Positions 46,047 through 55,973 of a stretch of DNA of 64,000 nucleotides are shown in pieces; positions within the stretch are counted from its first letter, which is position 1; every line of letters starts with the position of its first letter. This DNA comes from Nostoc sp. KVJ3. GTDB taxonomy: Bacteria > Cyanobacteriota > Cyanobacteriia > Cyanobacteriales > Nostocaceae. The translations under genes and the position numbers were made by a program. A model generated the notes under the pieces. It did not search any database and was not told where the DNA came from. It was given only the letters and a program-made list of their open reading frames with translations. Where the stretch lies: the NCBI RefSeq assembly GCF_026127265.1, contig NZ_WWFG01000005.1, positions 124,001 through 188,000 on the forward strand, in the 5' to 3' direction.

Positions 46047-48050
46047 TTGAAAATACCTCTAGTTAAAGCATCCAAGCGTCAAATGTATATGAAATGGAAT
46101 GAGACCCAAGCAGAGTTTCCTCAGGAAAAGTGTATTCATCAGTTATTTGAAGTCCAGGTTGAACAAACTCCGGAAGCAATAGCAGTGGTATTTGAGGGAC
46201 AGAAAATGACCTACTGGGAGTTGAACTACCGAGCCAATCAGCTGGCACATCACCTACGAACCTTGGGGATCACTTCAGAAGTTTTGGTTGGGATTTGCGT
46301 AGAACGCTCCTTCGAGATGCTAGTGGGATTGCTCAGTATACTTAAGGCGGGTGGGGCTTATGTGCCTTTAGACCCAGGATATCCCCAAGAACGATTAGAC
46401 TTCATGGCAGCAGATGCTCAGATGCCAGTGTTGCTGACAACCAAGAAGTTGCTAGCCTGCCTTCCTAAGCAGGGAAGACGTGTAGTTTGTCTGGATAAAG
46501 ACTGGGAGGTGATCTCTCAGGAAAGTATGGAGAATCCAGCCAGTGGGGTTAAGCCTGATAATCTAGCTTATGTGATTTACACCTCAGGGTCTACAGGCAA
46601 GCCCAAGGGGGTAGCCATGCGGCAACTTTCCCTTACCAATTTAATCTTGTGGCAGATTCAACATTCGACGGCTTCTGAGGGGACAAAAACTCTACAATTT
46701 GCGTCTGTGAACTTTGATGTATCATTCCAAGAAATCTTCTCTACCTGGTGTTCAGGTGGAACATTGGTCTTGCTTTCAGAGAAAGTGCGACGAGATACGG
46801 TAGTCCTTTTAAGTCTTCTTATAGAAGAAAATATTGAGAGACTATTTCTTCCCTTTGTCGCTTTACAGCAGCTAGCCGAGGTAACTTATGCTTTTGGGAA
46901 ATTTCCTACAAGCCTACGCGAAATTATTACTGCTGGTGAACAATTGAAAATAACTCCAGCAATTGCTAGCTTGTTTAGAAAACTAGAAGATTGCACTCTC
47001 TATAATCAGTATGGTCCATCTGAAAGCCATGCTGTCACCTGTTTTACCCTAACTGGTTCAGTAAGCAGTTGGCCTGTGCTTCCACCTATTGGTCATCCTA
47101 TTGCCAATACCCAACTTTATCTGCTAAATCAATCCTTACAGCCTGTTCCCATAGGAGTTTCCGGTGAATTGTATATTGGTGGTGCTTGCCTTGCCCGAGG
47201 ATACCTCAACCGTCCTGACTTGACTAAGGAAAAATTTATCTCCAATCCCTTTAGCAACAAATTTGAGGCACGTTTATACAAAACTGGTGATTTAGCACGC
47301 TACCTACCGGATAGCAACATCGAGTTTCTTGGTCGAGTAGATTATCAGGTGAAAATTCGTGGTTTTCGCATAGAATTAGGAGAAATTGAAGCGGTACTCA
47401 GCAAACATCCTGCTGTGCGCCAGGCTGTAGTCATAGCTAGGGAAGATGTTCCTGGTGACAAGCGGCTAGTGGCTTATGTGGTTTTAAATCAGGTACTAGT
47501 AACAACAGTTAGTGACCTACGTCATTTCCTGAAAGAGCATCTACCCGAGTACATGATACCTTTTGCTTTCATGATATTAAAGACCCTGCCACTAACACCA
47601 AGTGGGAAGGTTGATCGTAGCGTGCTTCCGATGCCCGACGGTTCTGAATTGGAGTTAGGAAGAAGCTTAGAAGCTCCTCGTAACTCTATTGAGGAGGTAT
47701 TAGTTGTGATTTGGTCCGAAGTTCTTGGACTTAAACAAGTTGGTATTTACGAGAATTTTTTTGAGTTAGGGGGACATTCCTTACTTGCAACTCAAATCAT
47801 TTCTCGAATACGCAACGCTTTTCATTTGGAACTACCCTTAGGTAGCTTGTTTGAGCAGCATACAATCGCAGCCTTGGCATTAGTACTTACACAAAGCATG
47901 AGCAATAAAAAATACAGCAATATCAATACAATAGATCGAAACAATCTAGGACATGAAGAGTATCTGCTGGCAAAACTTGCTCAACTTTCAGATGAAGAAG
48001 TGGATTTATTACTTGAAAATATGTTATCTAAGGAGAAAAGTTCAGAATGA
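46047..48050 (+). CDS. NRPS adenylation - peptidyl carrier protein
   Basis: 667 residues. A-domain core motifs: LTYxEL-like MTYWELNYRANQLA, LKAGGAYVPLDP, YVIYTSGSTGKPKG (A3, about 176), NQYGPSE (A5), GELYIGG, YKTGDLARY (A7), GRVDYQVKIRGFRIELGEIE (A8) and LPLTPSGKVDR (A10, Lys). The carrier motif FFELGGHSLLATQI (Ser about 577) follows. Aligning FDVSFQEIF and neighbouring motifs to GrsA gives the specificity code D-V-Q-F-I-A-Q-A-V-K, closest to proline-type codes (DVQ-IAH-V). There is no N-terminal condensation domain, so it would be a loading module. Its stop overlaps the next start by 4 bases. Confidence 0.92.
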   Translation: MKIPLVKASKRQMYMKWNETQAEFPQEKCIHQLFEVQVEQTPEAIAVVFEGQKMTYWELNYRANQLAHHLRTLGITSEVLVGICVERSFEMLVGLLSILKAGGAYVPLDPGYPQERLDFMAADAQMPVLLTTKKLLACLPKQGRRVVCLDKDWEVISQESMENPASGVKPDNLAYVIYTSGSTGKPKGVAMRQLSLTNLILWQIQHSTASEGTKTLQFASVNFDVSFQEIFSTWCSGGTLVLLSEKVRRDTVVLLSLLIEENIERLFLPFVALQQLAEVTYAFGKFPTSLREIITAGEQLKITPAIASLFRKLEDCTLYNQYGPSESHAVTCFTLTGSVSSWPVLPPIGHPIANTQLYLLNQSLQPVPIGVSGELYIGGACLARGYLNRPDLTKEKFISNPFSNKFEARLYKTGDLARYLPDSNIEFLGRVDYQVKIRGFRIELGEIEAVLSKHPAVRQAVVIAREDVPGDKRLVAYVVLNQVLVTTVSDLRHFLKEHLPEYMIPFAFMILKTLPLTPSGKVDRSVLPMPDGSELELGRSLEAPRNSIEEVLVVIWSEVLGLKQVGIYENFFELGGHSLLATQIISRIRNAFHLELPLGSLFEQHTIAALALVLTQSMSNKKYSNINTIDRNNLGHEEYLLAKLAQLSDEEVDLLLENMLSKEKSSE

Positions 48051-49453
48051 GCAATACGCTAAAATGTATATCTGCCTATTCACCAGAACAAAGGCGCGCG
48101 CTTCTTGCTCAGCTACTTCAAAAAAATGGTAGCAATCCTAAACTGTTTCCCCTTTCATCTGGACAGCGGCGGATATGGTGCTTTGAGGAATTGGCTCCTG
48201 ATATTTCCTTGTATAACATTCCTCTTGCTTTTCGTCTCAAGGGTAAGCTTAACATAACATCGTTGGAGAAAAGCATCAACGAAATATTACGGCGTCACGA
48301 AGCCTTGCGTACTAACTTTTTAACCGTGAATGGGCAGCCAGTTCAGCTAGTTGCCCCTGTTCTGACCTTAAAGCTACCGACGATAAACCTCTGCAATCTC
48401 CCCGAGTTAAAACGAGAGTTGGAGGTCTCGCGATTAGCTGTGGAGGAGGCGCAAAAACCTTTTAACCTGACTCGTGACCCACTCGTGCGAGCAACTTTGT
48501 TATGGTTGTCTGAAAAGGAACATGTTTTACTCCTAACTATGCACCATACTATATCAGATGGTTGGTCTATCGGGGTCTTGCTGCGGGAACTATCGATACT
48601 ATACAAAGCTTTCTCTAGCAAGATGGACTCACCACTTCCCGAACTTCCTATTCAGTATGGAAACTATGTACGTTGGCAGATGAAGGGGTTACCTAGCGAC
48701 ATACTGTATACTCAACTGACTTACTGGAAAAAACAGCTTGTCGATCCACTTCCCGTGGTAGCGTTACCCACTGATAAACCACGCCCTCCGGTTCGATCCT
48801 TTATGGGAGCACTACAATCTGTTGTAATACCAGCTTCCTTAACAGCGGCACTTAAAACTTTAAGCCGACGACAGGGTGTTACTTTATTCATGACCTTACT
48901 AGCAGCCTTTCAGGTATTGCTTTATCGTTATACAGGACAGGAAGATATCCTTATAGCAACACCCATAGCAGGTCGCAAAAATGTTGAGACAGAAGAACTA
49001 ATTGGTGTTTTTATTAACGTAGTAATTTTACGTACTAACCTGTCAGGAAACCAAAGTTTTCAAGAACTGCTAAGTCAAGTTCGGAAAGTAGCTTTAGAAG
49101 CCTATGCTCATCAGGATTTGTCTTTTGAGCAGTTAGTTGAAATCATGCAGCCGATGCGAGACCTGAGCTATATACCGCTATTCCAAGTAATGTTTGTTCT
49201 TCAGAATGCACCGATACCTGATCTAAATTTACCAAGTATAACTATCTCTGCATTGGAAGTCCATAGTGGCACATCGAAGTTTGATTTAACGCTTGAGCTA
49301 GTAGAGACAGAGGATGGTTTCAGTGGTGGATTTGAGTATAATACTGATTTGTTCGATCCCCTGACTATGGTTCGCATGTCCAGCCATTTTCAAGCTCTAT
49401 TGGAAGGTATCATTTTTCATAGTGAGCAGCAGATATCGGCCTTACCACTGTAG
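48047..49453 (+). CDS. NRPS condensation domain, stand-alone or truncated module
   Basis: 468 residues. PLSSGQRRIWCFEEL (C1), RHEALRTNF (C2), MHHTISDGWS (C3, catalytic His, about 166), YWKKQL, LFMTLLAAFQVLLYRYTGQEDILIATPIAGR (C5), IGVFINVVILRT (C6) and AHQDLSFEQLVE (C7) are all present. It ends ISALPL at the point where an adenylation domain would normally begin, so either it is a free C domain or the rest of the module has been deleted. It is coupled to the A-PCP gene by a 4-base overlap. LCL/DCL subtype not decided. Confidence 0.9.
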   Translation: MSNTLKCISAYSPEQRRALLAQLLQKNGSNPKLFPLSSGQRRIWCFEELAPDISLYNIPLAFRLKGKLNITSLEKSINEILRRHEALRTNFLTVNGQPVQLVAPVLTLKLPTINLCNLPELKRELEVSRLAVEEAQKPFNLTRDPLVRATLLWLSEKEHVLLLTMHHTISDGWSIGVLLRELSILYKAFSSKMDSPLPELPIQYGNYVRWQMKGLPSDILYTQLTYWKKQLVDPLPVVALPTDKPRPPVRSFMGALQSVVIPASLTAALKTLSRRQGVTLFMTLLAAFQVLLYRYTGQEDILIATPIAGRKNVETEELIGVFINVVILRTNLSGNQSFQELLSQVRKVALEAYAHQDLSFEQLVEIMQPMRDLSYIPLFQVMFVLQNAPIPDLNLPSITISALEVHSGTSKFDLTLELVETEDGFSGGFEYNTDLFDPLTMVRMSSHFQALLEGIIFHSEQQISALPL

Positions 49454-50047
49454 ATTCATTTGTAGGGTCTTAGCAGATTTTGGTAAGGGAGGCTGAAGGC
49501 AAAGAGCATAAGGTTTTATGAAACTTTTAAGTACAAACTTTTGCCTAAGACCAGAAGAGATGCAAGCCCTCAAATTTAAAAGCGATTTTAAACGTTATTT
49601 CACAACAAGTTTACTAGTAAACCCCGTAAATGTATAAACTTTTGTATCTTTTGGGAGAAAATGTCTCAAACCATTCATAGGTAATTGATATAGGAATCCG
49701 ATTTGATTCCTGAACTTAGTTGCATAGTCAAGTAACAGGAAACAGGAAACAGGCAACAGGCAACAAATAGGCAATAGGAAAGAAGGCTCTTCGATGTATA
49801 CTGAGTTTTTTCAAAAATCAAATAGTAGTCCTATAGCCCTCTTCCATCACTATCGGGTAAAACCTTAATTTTTCGTTGGCTGAAACGCCGAAAATTCGTT
49901 AATTTTTCCAAGACTGATGAAAGAGCGATAGCACTGTTTTCAACTACTTAGTAGATTTTGTAGCTTTTTTATCTTTAGCCTTGATTTGTGCGTCGTTCCT
50001 TATTTCCAGGAAAATCTGAAAGTGAGTATTAAGGAATTATTAAGTAA
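49454..50047. other. intergenic region with tandem repeat and small dispersed repeat
   Basis: Contains a 39-codon unsupported ORF (49518), an AACAGGA/AACAGGC heptamer tandem array (49734-49765) and the second copy of the dispersed repeat (49811-49835). Because the condensation domain gene stops abruptly before it, this may be the scar of a deletion that removed downstream NRPS modules. Confidence 0.5.
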
Positions 50048-50635
50048 ATGCAGATGTACATGAACAGCTTGCAGAGTTCAACCATGCTAAAAAAAATTGG
50101 CGTGACAGTATGGTTTACTGGTCTAAGTGGCGCAGGTAAGACCACAATCAGCCAAGTTATTGAAACCGAGCTATGTGTCCAAGGATACCAAGTTGAAGTT
50201 TTGGATGGGGACATAGTTCGCGAGAACCTATCCAAAGGATTAGGTTTTAGCAAAGAAGACCGAGATGAGAATATCCGTCGCATTGCTTTTGTAGCTAACC
50301 TCTTAACTCGAAATGGTGTAATTGTATTGGTTCCCGTAATCTCGCCATACCGTGAAACACGCCAGCAAATACGGCAACAGATTGGAAACTTTGTTGAAGT
50401 TTATGTCAATGCACCACTAGAGGTGTGTGAGCAACGAGATGTAAAGGGTTTATACAAGATGTTCCGCGATGGCAAGATTAAAAATTTTACGGGTATTGAT
50501 GCTCCATATGAGCCGAGTTTAAACCCGGAGGTTGAGTGTAGAACAAACCTAGAGACACCAGAAGTAAGTGCAGATAAGGTCATAGCCAAACTCATATCTC
50601 TGGGCTATATTTATTCATCTGTTTGCAAAGTTTAG
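50048..50635 (+). CDS. cysC: adenylylsulfate (APS) kinase
   Basis: 195 residues. VWFTGLSGAGKTTISQ (P-loop, about 25), LDGDIVRENLSKGLGFSKEDRDENIRRIAFVA (APS-binding, DGD.(I/V)R..L), VPVISPYRETR and GLYKMFRDGKIKNFTGIDAPYE are all hallmark CysC motifs. It phosphorylates APS to PAPS, the donor for sulfotransferases, and lies in the same cluster as one. An alternative start at 50084 (MLKKIGVTVWF) would give the common length; the first ATG has AAGGA about 12 bases upstream. The flippase gene begins 5 bases after its stop. Confidence 0.95.
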   Translation: MQMYMNSLQSSTMLKKIGVTVWFTGLSGAGKTTISQVIETELCVQGYQVEVLDGDIVRENLSKGLGFSKEDRDENIRRIAFVANLLTRNGVIVLVPVISPYRETRQQIRQQIGNFVEVYVNAPLEVCEQRDVKGLYKMFRDGKIKNFTGIDAPYEPSLNPEVECRTNLETPEVSADKVIAKLISLGYIYSSVCKV

Positions 50636-50639
50636 GCAA

Positions 50640-51989
50640 ATGAAGATATTACGAGATATACGTTGGCTATTTAATAAATTTCTAGAACCAAATATCTTAA
50701 CTTCCTTCGTTCAAGGTGCAGGAATTGTACTTATTTTACAGGTATTGGGTGCCATACTAAGCTACGTTGGCCAGGTACTCCTCGCTCAATGGATGGGTCC
50801 GGCTGAATATGGCATCTATGACTACGCTATGGCTTGGAGTTCACTCCTAGCGATTTTTGCCGGAATAGGTTTTCCCACTTCAGTTTTGCGCTTGATTCCA
50901 GAATATATTATTAGGTGTGATTGGGCGCGGTTACGCGGCGTGATTTACGCAAGCTGGAACCTTACTCTTATTGTCAGCCTGATATTATCTGCATTGAGTA
51001 CGGTACTTATTTTATGGTTAACAAATAAAGGTTTGAAGTGTTCGACTTCTCTACTTTTAGGTGTTTGGATGATACCACTTCTAGCTCTAGTAATGTTGCA
51101 ATCAGAGATGTCTAGAGCTATTCAGCAAGTTGGTCTGGCGTATGCTCCTCTTCAGGTAATCTGGCCGTTCCTGTCGCTTGGGAGCGCATTCCTCTATATA
51201 CAGATAAGCCAAACACTAAAAAGTTTACCTGCTATCAGTGCTGCTATGTTAGCGCTTTTAGCTATCTTGTTCATCCAGCTACGACTTTTCTGGCAGAAAT
51301 TACCTTCGGAGATTTACCGTAGCTCTTCTATTTATGAAATCCATGAATGGCTTCGTATTTCTCTACCACTATTACTTTCTGACGGATTTTTTATAGTCTT
51401 AAATCAAACGGATGTTTTGATAATAGGAGTTTTGTTAGACTCCATAAACGTTGGTATTTATAGTGCTGCTACTAGATCTGCTAACTGGGTAAGTTTCATT
51501 TTGCTGTCTGTGAATGCAGTCGCTGCACCTATATTTGCATCACTTTATGCTCAAGGAGACCAAAAGGCACTGCAAAAGCTAGTTTCCACACTAGCTCACT
51601 GTATCTTTTGGCCTTCGTTAGTAATTGCCATTTTCCTAATTGTGTTTGCCAGACCTATTCTAGGAACCTTCGGATCGGAATTTGTAGGAGCACAGTGGGA
51701 GATGACTGTTTTGACTCTAAGTCAGCTTATTAATGCAGGTTCTGGATCTGTTGGATATCTAATGATTATGACAGGACATCAAAACCAAACTGTTCGTGTT
51801 TTTGGATGGAGTGCATTGATTAACATTACTTTGAATCTACTCTGTATTCCCTTATTTGGCATTATGGGTGCTGCGCTAGCTACAGCCTTTACGATGATAT
51901 TATGGAATATTTGGCTTCATATTCTAGTAGTTAAAAAACTTAACGTCTACCCTTCTATCCTTTATGCTCTTTCGTTAAGTGCAAAATAG
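50640..51989 (+). CDS. oligosaccharide flippase / MATE-like export protein
   Basis: 449 residues with about 12 predicted hydrophobic segments. QGAGIVLILQVLGAILSYVGQVLLAQWMGPAEYGIYDYAMAWSSLLAI is the classical start of Wzx/polysaccharide-biosynthesis flippases, and INAGSGSVGYLMIMTGHQN is typical of the C-terminal half. It probably moves a lipid-linked sugar or the cluster product across the inner membrane. It is only 5 bases after cysC, so co-transcribed. Confidence 0.85.
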   Translation: MKILRDIRWLFNKFLEPNILTSFVQGAGIVLILQVLGAILSYVGQVLLAQWMGPAEYGIYDYAMAWSSLLAIFAGIGFPTSVLRLIPEYIIRCDWARLRGVIYASWNLTLIVSLILSALSTVLILWLTNKGLKCSTSLLLGVWMIPLLALVMLQSEMSRAIQQVGLAYAPLQVIWPFLSLGSAFLYIQISQTLKSLPAISAAMLALLAILFIQLRLFWQKLPSEIYRSSSIYEIHEWLRISLPLLLSDGFFIVLNQTDVLIIGVLLDSINVGIYSAATRSANWVSFILLSVNAVAAPIFASLYAQGDQKALQKLVSTLAHCIFWPSLVIAIFLIVFARPILGTFGSEFVGAQWEMTVLTLSQLINAGSGSVGYLMIMTGHQNQTVRVFGWSALINITLNLLCIPLFGIMGAALATAFTMILWNIWLHILVVKKLNVYPSILYALSLSAK

Positions 51990-52247
51990 ATATCTCCGAA
52001 AAAGAAGATGAAATCCCTATGCAGTTTTAGTCAATATCTAATATTACAGACGTTTAATGGAGAAAGTGATTCGATTTTACCTTTTTATAAATAAATAGGA
52101 GTGTAATGGTTGTGTACTTATAAAAAATAGTGCATATCTTTCCTTCAACTCTTTAGTAGAGTTTACCAGCTATTAAAGTAACTAAAAAGGAACTTTGTAG
52201 CAAATTACTACCAGTTTTGCAACATAACAAGAAAGAGAAATAACACC

Positions 52248-53042
52248 GTGAATACTTTACATCATCTGAAATCAGAGACTTGGGAAACAGTGGAAGAATT
52301 GCCTTTGAGTAAAGAATCTCTCATAATGCTACTTGAAAATCGAATCCCTGTAATTACCATAAAACAGTTTGCAACTATAGAGGAGTGTGCTGCGTTAGTC
52401 ACGCAAGCTAACCTCTTAGAATTTGGATTCTACCAAAATGTTAGTCCTAAGATTGAGCGCATCGGAATCACTGTCTTTGAATACGACAAAGTTGACAAAG
52501 GTAAATATTTTAAAGCAGTAGAGCAAGCCAACGCTGTGCAACATAGCCTTATTTCTAAATCATTTAATCCCTTGAAGCGCATTATAGCAAAGATCCAAGA
52601 ATGTACAGGAGAAACCGTTCGGAGTGCTTTTGAACCCTTGTATGGCAACTATTATGTGGGTCTTATGAGGAAAATCGAGCGTGGTACACAGCTACATATT
52701 GATTACGCACCAGCTGAGCAGCCCAATTGGGAGGTGGGTAATGTCGTCGCTCAGCTTTCCTGGAACTTATATCTGAAAATATCTTCCTCCGATCAAGGTA
52801 AGACATATATCTACAATCGACAGTGGTATCCAAAAGACGAAGTGTACAGGCTTGATTATTATGGATACAGTAATGCTGTAGTTGTAGATGTTGACAAGAC
52901 CATGTTTCAGCCATATGTTGGTGATGTGGTTATTTTTAACACAAGAAATTATCATACTGTCGAGCCGATTGATGGTTATCGCGTGACATTCACATCTGCA
53001 ATAGGTCTCCTCCCTAGTGGCGAGATTATCTTCTGGTCTTGA
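52248..53042 (+). CDS. Fe(II)/2-oxoglutarate oxygenase
   Basis: 264 residues. GTQLHIDYAP (HxD, about 148) and VVIFNTRNYHTVEPIDGYRVTFTSAIG (distal His about 236, Arg about 244) form the double-stranded beta-helix facial triad. It differs from the oxygenase at 44629. Nostoc is known to encode a leucine 5-hydroxylase of the 2OG family feeding the 4-methylproline pathway. With the proline-type A domain and nosE/nosF remnants next to it, such a role is an attractive but unproven guess. AAGAGAAA precedes the ATG. Confidence 0.75.
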   Translation: MNTLHHLKSETWETVEELPLSKESLIMLLENRIPVITIKQFATIEECAALVTQANLLEFGFYQNVSPKIERIGITVFEYDKVDKGKYFKAVEQANAVQHSLISKSFNPLKRIIAKIQECTGETVRSAFEPLYGNYYVGLMRKIERGTQLHIDYAPAEQPNWEVGNVVAQLSWNLYLKISSSDQGKTYIYNRQWYPKDEVYRLDYYGYSNAVVVDVDKTMFQPYVGDVVIFNTRNYHTVEPIDGYRVTFTSAIGLLPSGEIIFWS

Positions 53043-53670
53043 ATATGAGGAAAAATCTGATATAGCAACCTAGGGGATGTTTGCAAACTTTAAACCATAG
53101 AAATTCCAGCCATTAAAATTTAATATTTTCCCCATCTTAAGGTACTTTGTTACACACCATAGTAGCTTGCCGAAGAATTAAATAGCACGATTAAAAGCTA
53201 TCTTTCTAGAGATAGAAGCTATTGTTATAAAACTCCTAAATATTGATTTAGGTTATTTTTTAGCCATGCCTTTTATTAGCTAGGATACTGTTTTAGTTAC
53301 TTCGACAGGCTACTATAGCTATATTCGTGAATAACAATATTTTAGACTTGTTTAAGCAGTCGAAGATTGGATATTTTCGATTTTAATAAATCGAATATAA
53401 TTTTTATACTGATAGCTATACTAACTCCGGTTTTATTAATGAAGGTTTTTTTAAATCAAAGTTTTGCTGGACAAAGGTTTTAGTCCCAATATGCTTTAAA
53501 AATTTAATTTTAATTTCTCTATTGGGATTAAATATTAAATAAAATTTCTACACAAAGTTTCGGGCTTAGTGCAGAAATAAAAACTATTTATAAGGTTTTT
53601 ATGATATTAAAAAATGCAAGATAAGCTAAATTATTTCATAGTTATAATAGAGCAAAATGAGGAATAAATA
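53043..53670. other. AT-rich intergenic region, nothing recognised
   Basis: No ORF, repeat or terminator stands out in these 628 bases. GAGGAATAA just before 53671 is the ribosome-binding site of the nosE-like stub. Confidence 0.5.
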
Positions 53671-53754
53671 ATGGTTTTAGCCGCTGTTATGACCGCTCCT
53701 AATCGTCCCATAGAAGTACAGGAGCTACCCCCTCCTGTACTTGAGCAAGATTAG
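53671..53754 (+). pseudogene. N-terminal stub of a Zn-dependent alcohol dehydrogenase (nosE-like)
   Basis: 27 codons, MVLAAVMTAPNRPIEVQELPPPVLEQD, then a stop. This is the usual first strand of zinc-containing medium-chain dehydrogenases. It is followed without a gap by the P5C-reductase-like frame. In 4-methylproline clusters a NosE-type dehydrogenase gene directly precedes a NosF-type reductase, so a deletion seems to have fused the start of the first gene to the body of the second. Confidence 0.65.
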
Positions 53755-54529
53755 AGGCTTATTGTCCCAAAAGGTAGTAAAAGCTAATCAGATCATAGCT
53801 AGTGATCCCCTTGAAAGTCCTCGTATCAAAATGCAAGATATGTACAATGTGCATACTACAAGTAACAATGTAGAGGCTGTTCAAGGTGCATCTATTGTAG
53901 TGCTCGGTGTAAAACCACAAGTTTTGGGCATGGTATCATCTGTTTTAAAAAGTCAAATTCATCCTACCGCTTTAGTACTCAGTATTGTGGCTGGGGCTAG
54001 TGTCAGCTTTCTTCAAAAAGCTTTAAACCATGCACGCATCGTGCGAGCTATACCTAATTTACCAGCTCAGGTTGGCATGGGTACTACGGTCTGGATGGCA
54101 ATCCCTGAGGTGACTGATGAAGAAAGAATCAAGGTAAAAGCTATTTTACAATCATTGGGTGAGGAAATAGCAGTACAAAGTGAGAATTATATAAACATGG
54201 CCACAGGATTAAGTGGTGCTGGTCCTGGATTTGTTTTTCTTTTCATCGAAGCCATGATCGATGCTGGGGTAAAGATCGGCTTCAGTCGTGTAGAAGCTCA
54301 AAAACTGACTTTGCAAACCATTGCTGGTAGTGTGGAACTGATGCACCAAAGTAGTGAACACCCAGCAGTACTACGGAATAAGGTGACAAGCCCTGGAGGA
54401 GCTACATCTGCGGGTATCTACGAGTTAGAAAAAAGGGGAATGCGAACTGCAATTTGCGATGCTGTATATGCAGCCTTTCAACGCACTCAAGAGTTAGCTG
54501 AACTGAATCAACTACCGGAGTTGGAGTGA
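53741..54529 (+). pseudogene. pyrroline-5-carboxylate reductase family (nosF/proC-like), N-terminus lost
   Basis: The frame reads IRGLLSQKVVKANQIIASDPLESPRI, VVLGVKPQVL, VLSIVAGASVSFLQKAL, RAIPNLPAQVGMGTTVWM, GLSGAGPGFVFLFIEAMIDAGVKIG and VTSPGGATSAGIYELEKRGMR, a clear ProC/P5CR sequence. The first 20 or so residues with the GxGxxG cofactor loop are missing, cut at the deletion joining it to the nosE-like stub. A TTG at 53741 could start translation, but the product should not bind NADPH. Confidence 0.8.
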
Positions 54530-54642
54530 TAATTCCGTCAACGTAAGGTGCAGAATTTGTAGTAACCGGGTTGGAATGAGGATACGATGCTATTAGTGGG
54601 ATAGTTTCGTAGAATCTACTCTCTACCCTTTTCAGCTGATCT

Positions 54643-55149
54643 CTATTGTGAAGAAGAGGCTATAGTGATCGCATCCGTTACCAGGGGCTTACACATAAAG
54701 ATACGGGAGTAGCCGTCCTGCACCATTCGCCCTCTCTCCTCGTAGCCTATACGAGAATACAGAGCTATATTCTCAGTCATACACTCGTTAGTGTATAGGC
54801 TCACAGCACTAAACCCCTGCTTTATTGCTTCCGTTTCAGCAAAAGCTATGAGAGTGCGGCCTAGACCACAACCTTGCTGACGCGGGTGTACAGCGATATT
54901 GTCGAGGAGCAGGTGATCCTGTTTGGGGATCAGAACAAGCACGGCGGCGCAACCCTCTACGTCGTTCATAACCCAGACCTGATGCTGGGTGATTACTACC
55001 CTGTAATCTGTGAGCGTTGGAAATGGTGGCTTGTTCATCCTCTTTAGGTACTTGGCATAGGCAGCACACACGCACTCCTCAATGTCGAAAGCATCCGAAG
55101 GTTCAGCTTTACGAAACAGTTTTTCTGAGTTTGTTGAAATAAGTTTCAT
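54643..55149 (-). CDS. GNAT-family N-acetyltransferase
   Basis: 168 residues. LFRKAEPSDAFDIEECVCAAYAKYLKR at the N-terminus, LLLDNIAVHPRQQGCGLGRTLIAFAETEAIKQGF (acetyl-CoA-binding Q/RxxGxG/A loop, about 85-100) and LYTNECMTENIALYSRIGYEERGR are typical GNAT features. It is convergent with the biosynthetic genes; its substrate is unknown and it may not belong to the cluster. Confidence 0.9.
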   Translation of the reverse strand: MKLISTNSEKLFRKAEPSDAFDIEECVCAAYAKYLKRMNKPPFPTLTDYRVVITQHQVWVMNDVEGCAAVLVLIPKQDHLLLDNIAVHPRQQGCGLGRTLIAFAETEAIKQGFSAVSLYTNECMTENIALYSRIGYEERGRMVQDGYSRIFMCKPLVTDAITIASSSQ

Positions 55150-55973
55150 TCGCTTTTAGATTCTCTATTCCGGGACTTAAACAAAAAAGAAAATAAAAAC
55201 ACGGTACAATACTTTGCTAGCAGGCTAGCTCTTGATGGACAGAGTTCTCCATCTTTGTTAATTGGGTAGGGTGTCCTCTCTACACCGGAGTGTTTGGTGT
55301 CCCAGTTCAACTAAAATGGGGAGTTAAACCTTGACTGAATGGTTTCGGGGTATTCAGTACATTCACTCGTATCACCGTGTCAGCCTTTTCGATGACCTTT
55401 TCTTACGATGCCTCAACAAGGATTCATTTACATTCACCCATCCAATCTTTCCTTTGCCCGGTTACATTTTTAGGCTAAATGCTTCCTTGGGCAAAACTTT
55501 CCGCTTCACACATCACCGTTACCAGTGGTGCATGGGAAGGTTAGGAACAGTCCTGGACACTGGACTGGAGGAATCGGTTCCTCACTCATCTTTTGGAAGC
55601 TTTGTATATCGGGGCTTCCAGCCCTTCGTGCGCCATCGTGTCGCACCCAAAACGGGAAAATTGTACGATAAGGAATTAGTGTAAGCTTCAAAAGCTTTAC
55701 AGAATAAGGCTTTAAGCGATTTAATTTTCACCAATTCATTCTTTCAGCTATCCGAGCCGTATTGAGAGCGGTTCCTTCTTCTTCAGATGGGTTTAGAGCC
55801 ATGTTGACTACATATAAATTTATAAAACTATTACTATTTTTATAGTATTCATTTTTAAATAAATTTGCATATAAAATCTTGATTAATTTTCAATTAAGTA
55901 GAACGAGGTGGAAAAACCAAACTGTGTAAAGATAAGTAAATACGTATAATGTGTCTACGAAGGTAACAGAGAT
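55150..55973. other. 820-bp region without a supported gene
   Basis: The open frame 55331-55684 has no recognisable domain and unusual composition. Small inverted repeats GATGGA / TCCATC (55234-55253) and GGTGT / ACACC (about 55269) are visible. The region could be a degenerate mobile element, but I cannot name it. Confidence 0.4.

Noticed and set aside
41875..51989. Saxitoxin-type cluster (APS kinase, sulfotransferase, oxygenase, exporter)
   Set aside because: No SxtA-type polyketide synthase, amidinotransferase or SxtG homologue; the NRPS genes and decarboxylase do not fit.
55331..55684. 117-residue open frame
   Set aside because: No domain, unusual composition with many aromatic and His residues, no ribosome-binding site, and an overlapping frame on the other strand; probably chance.
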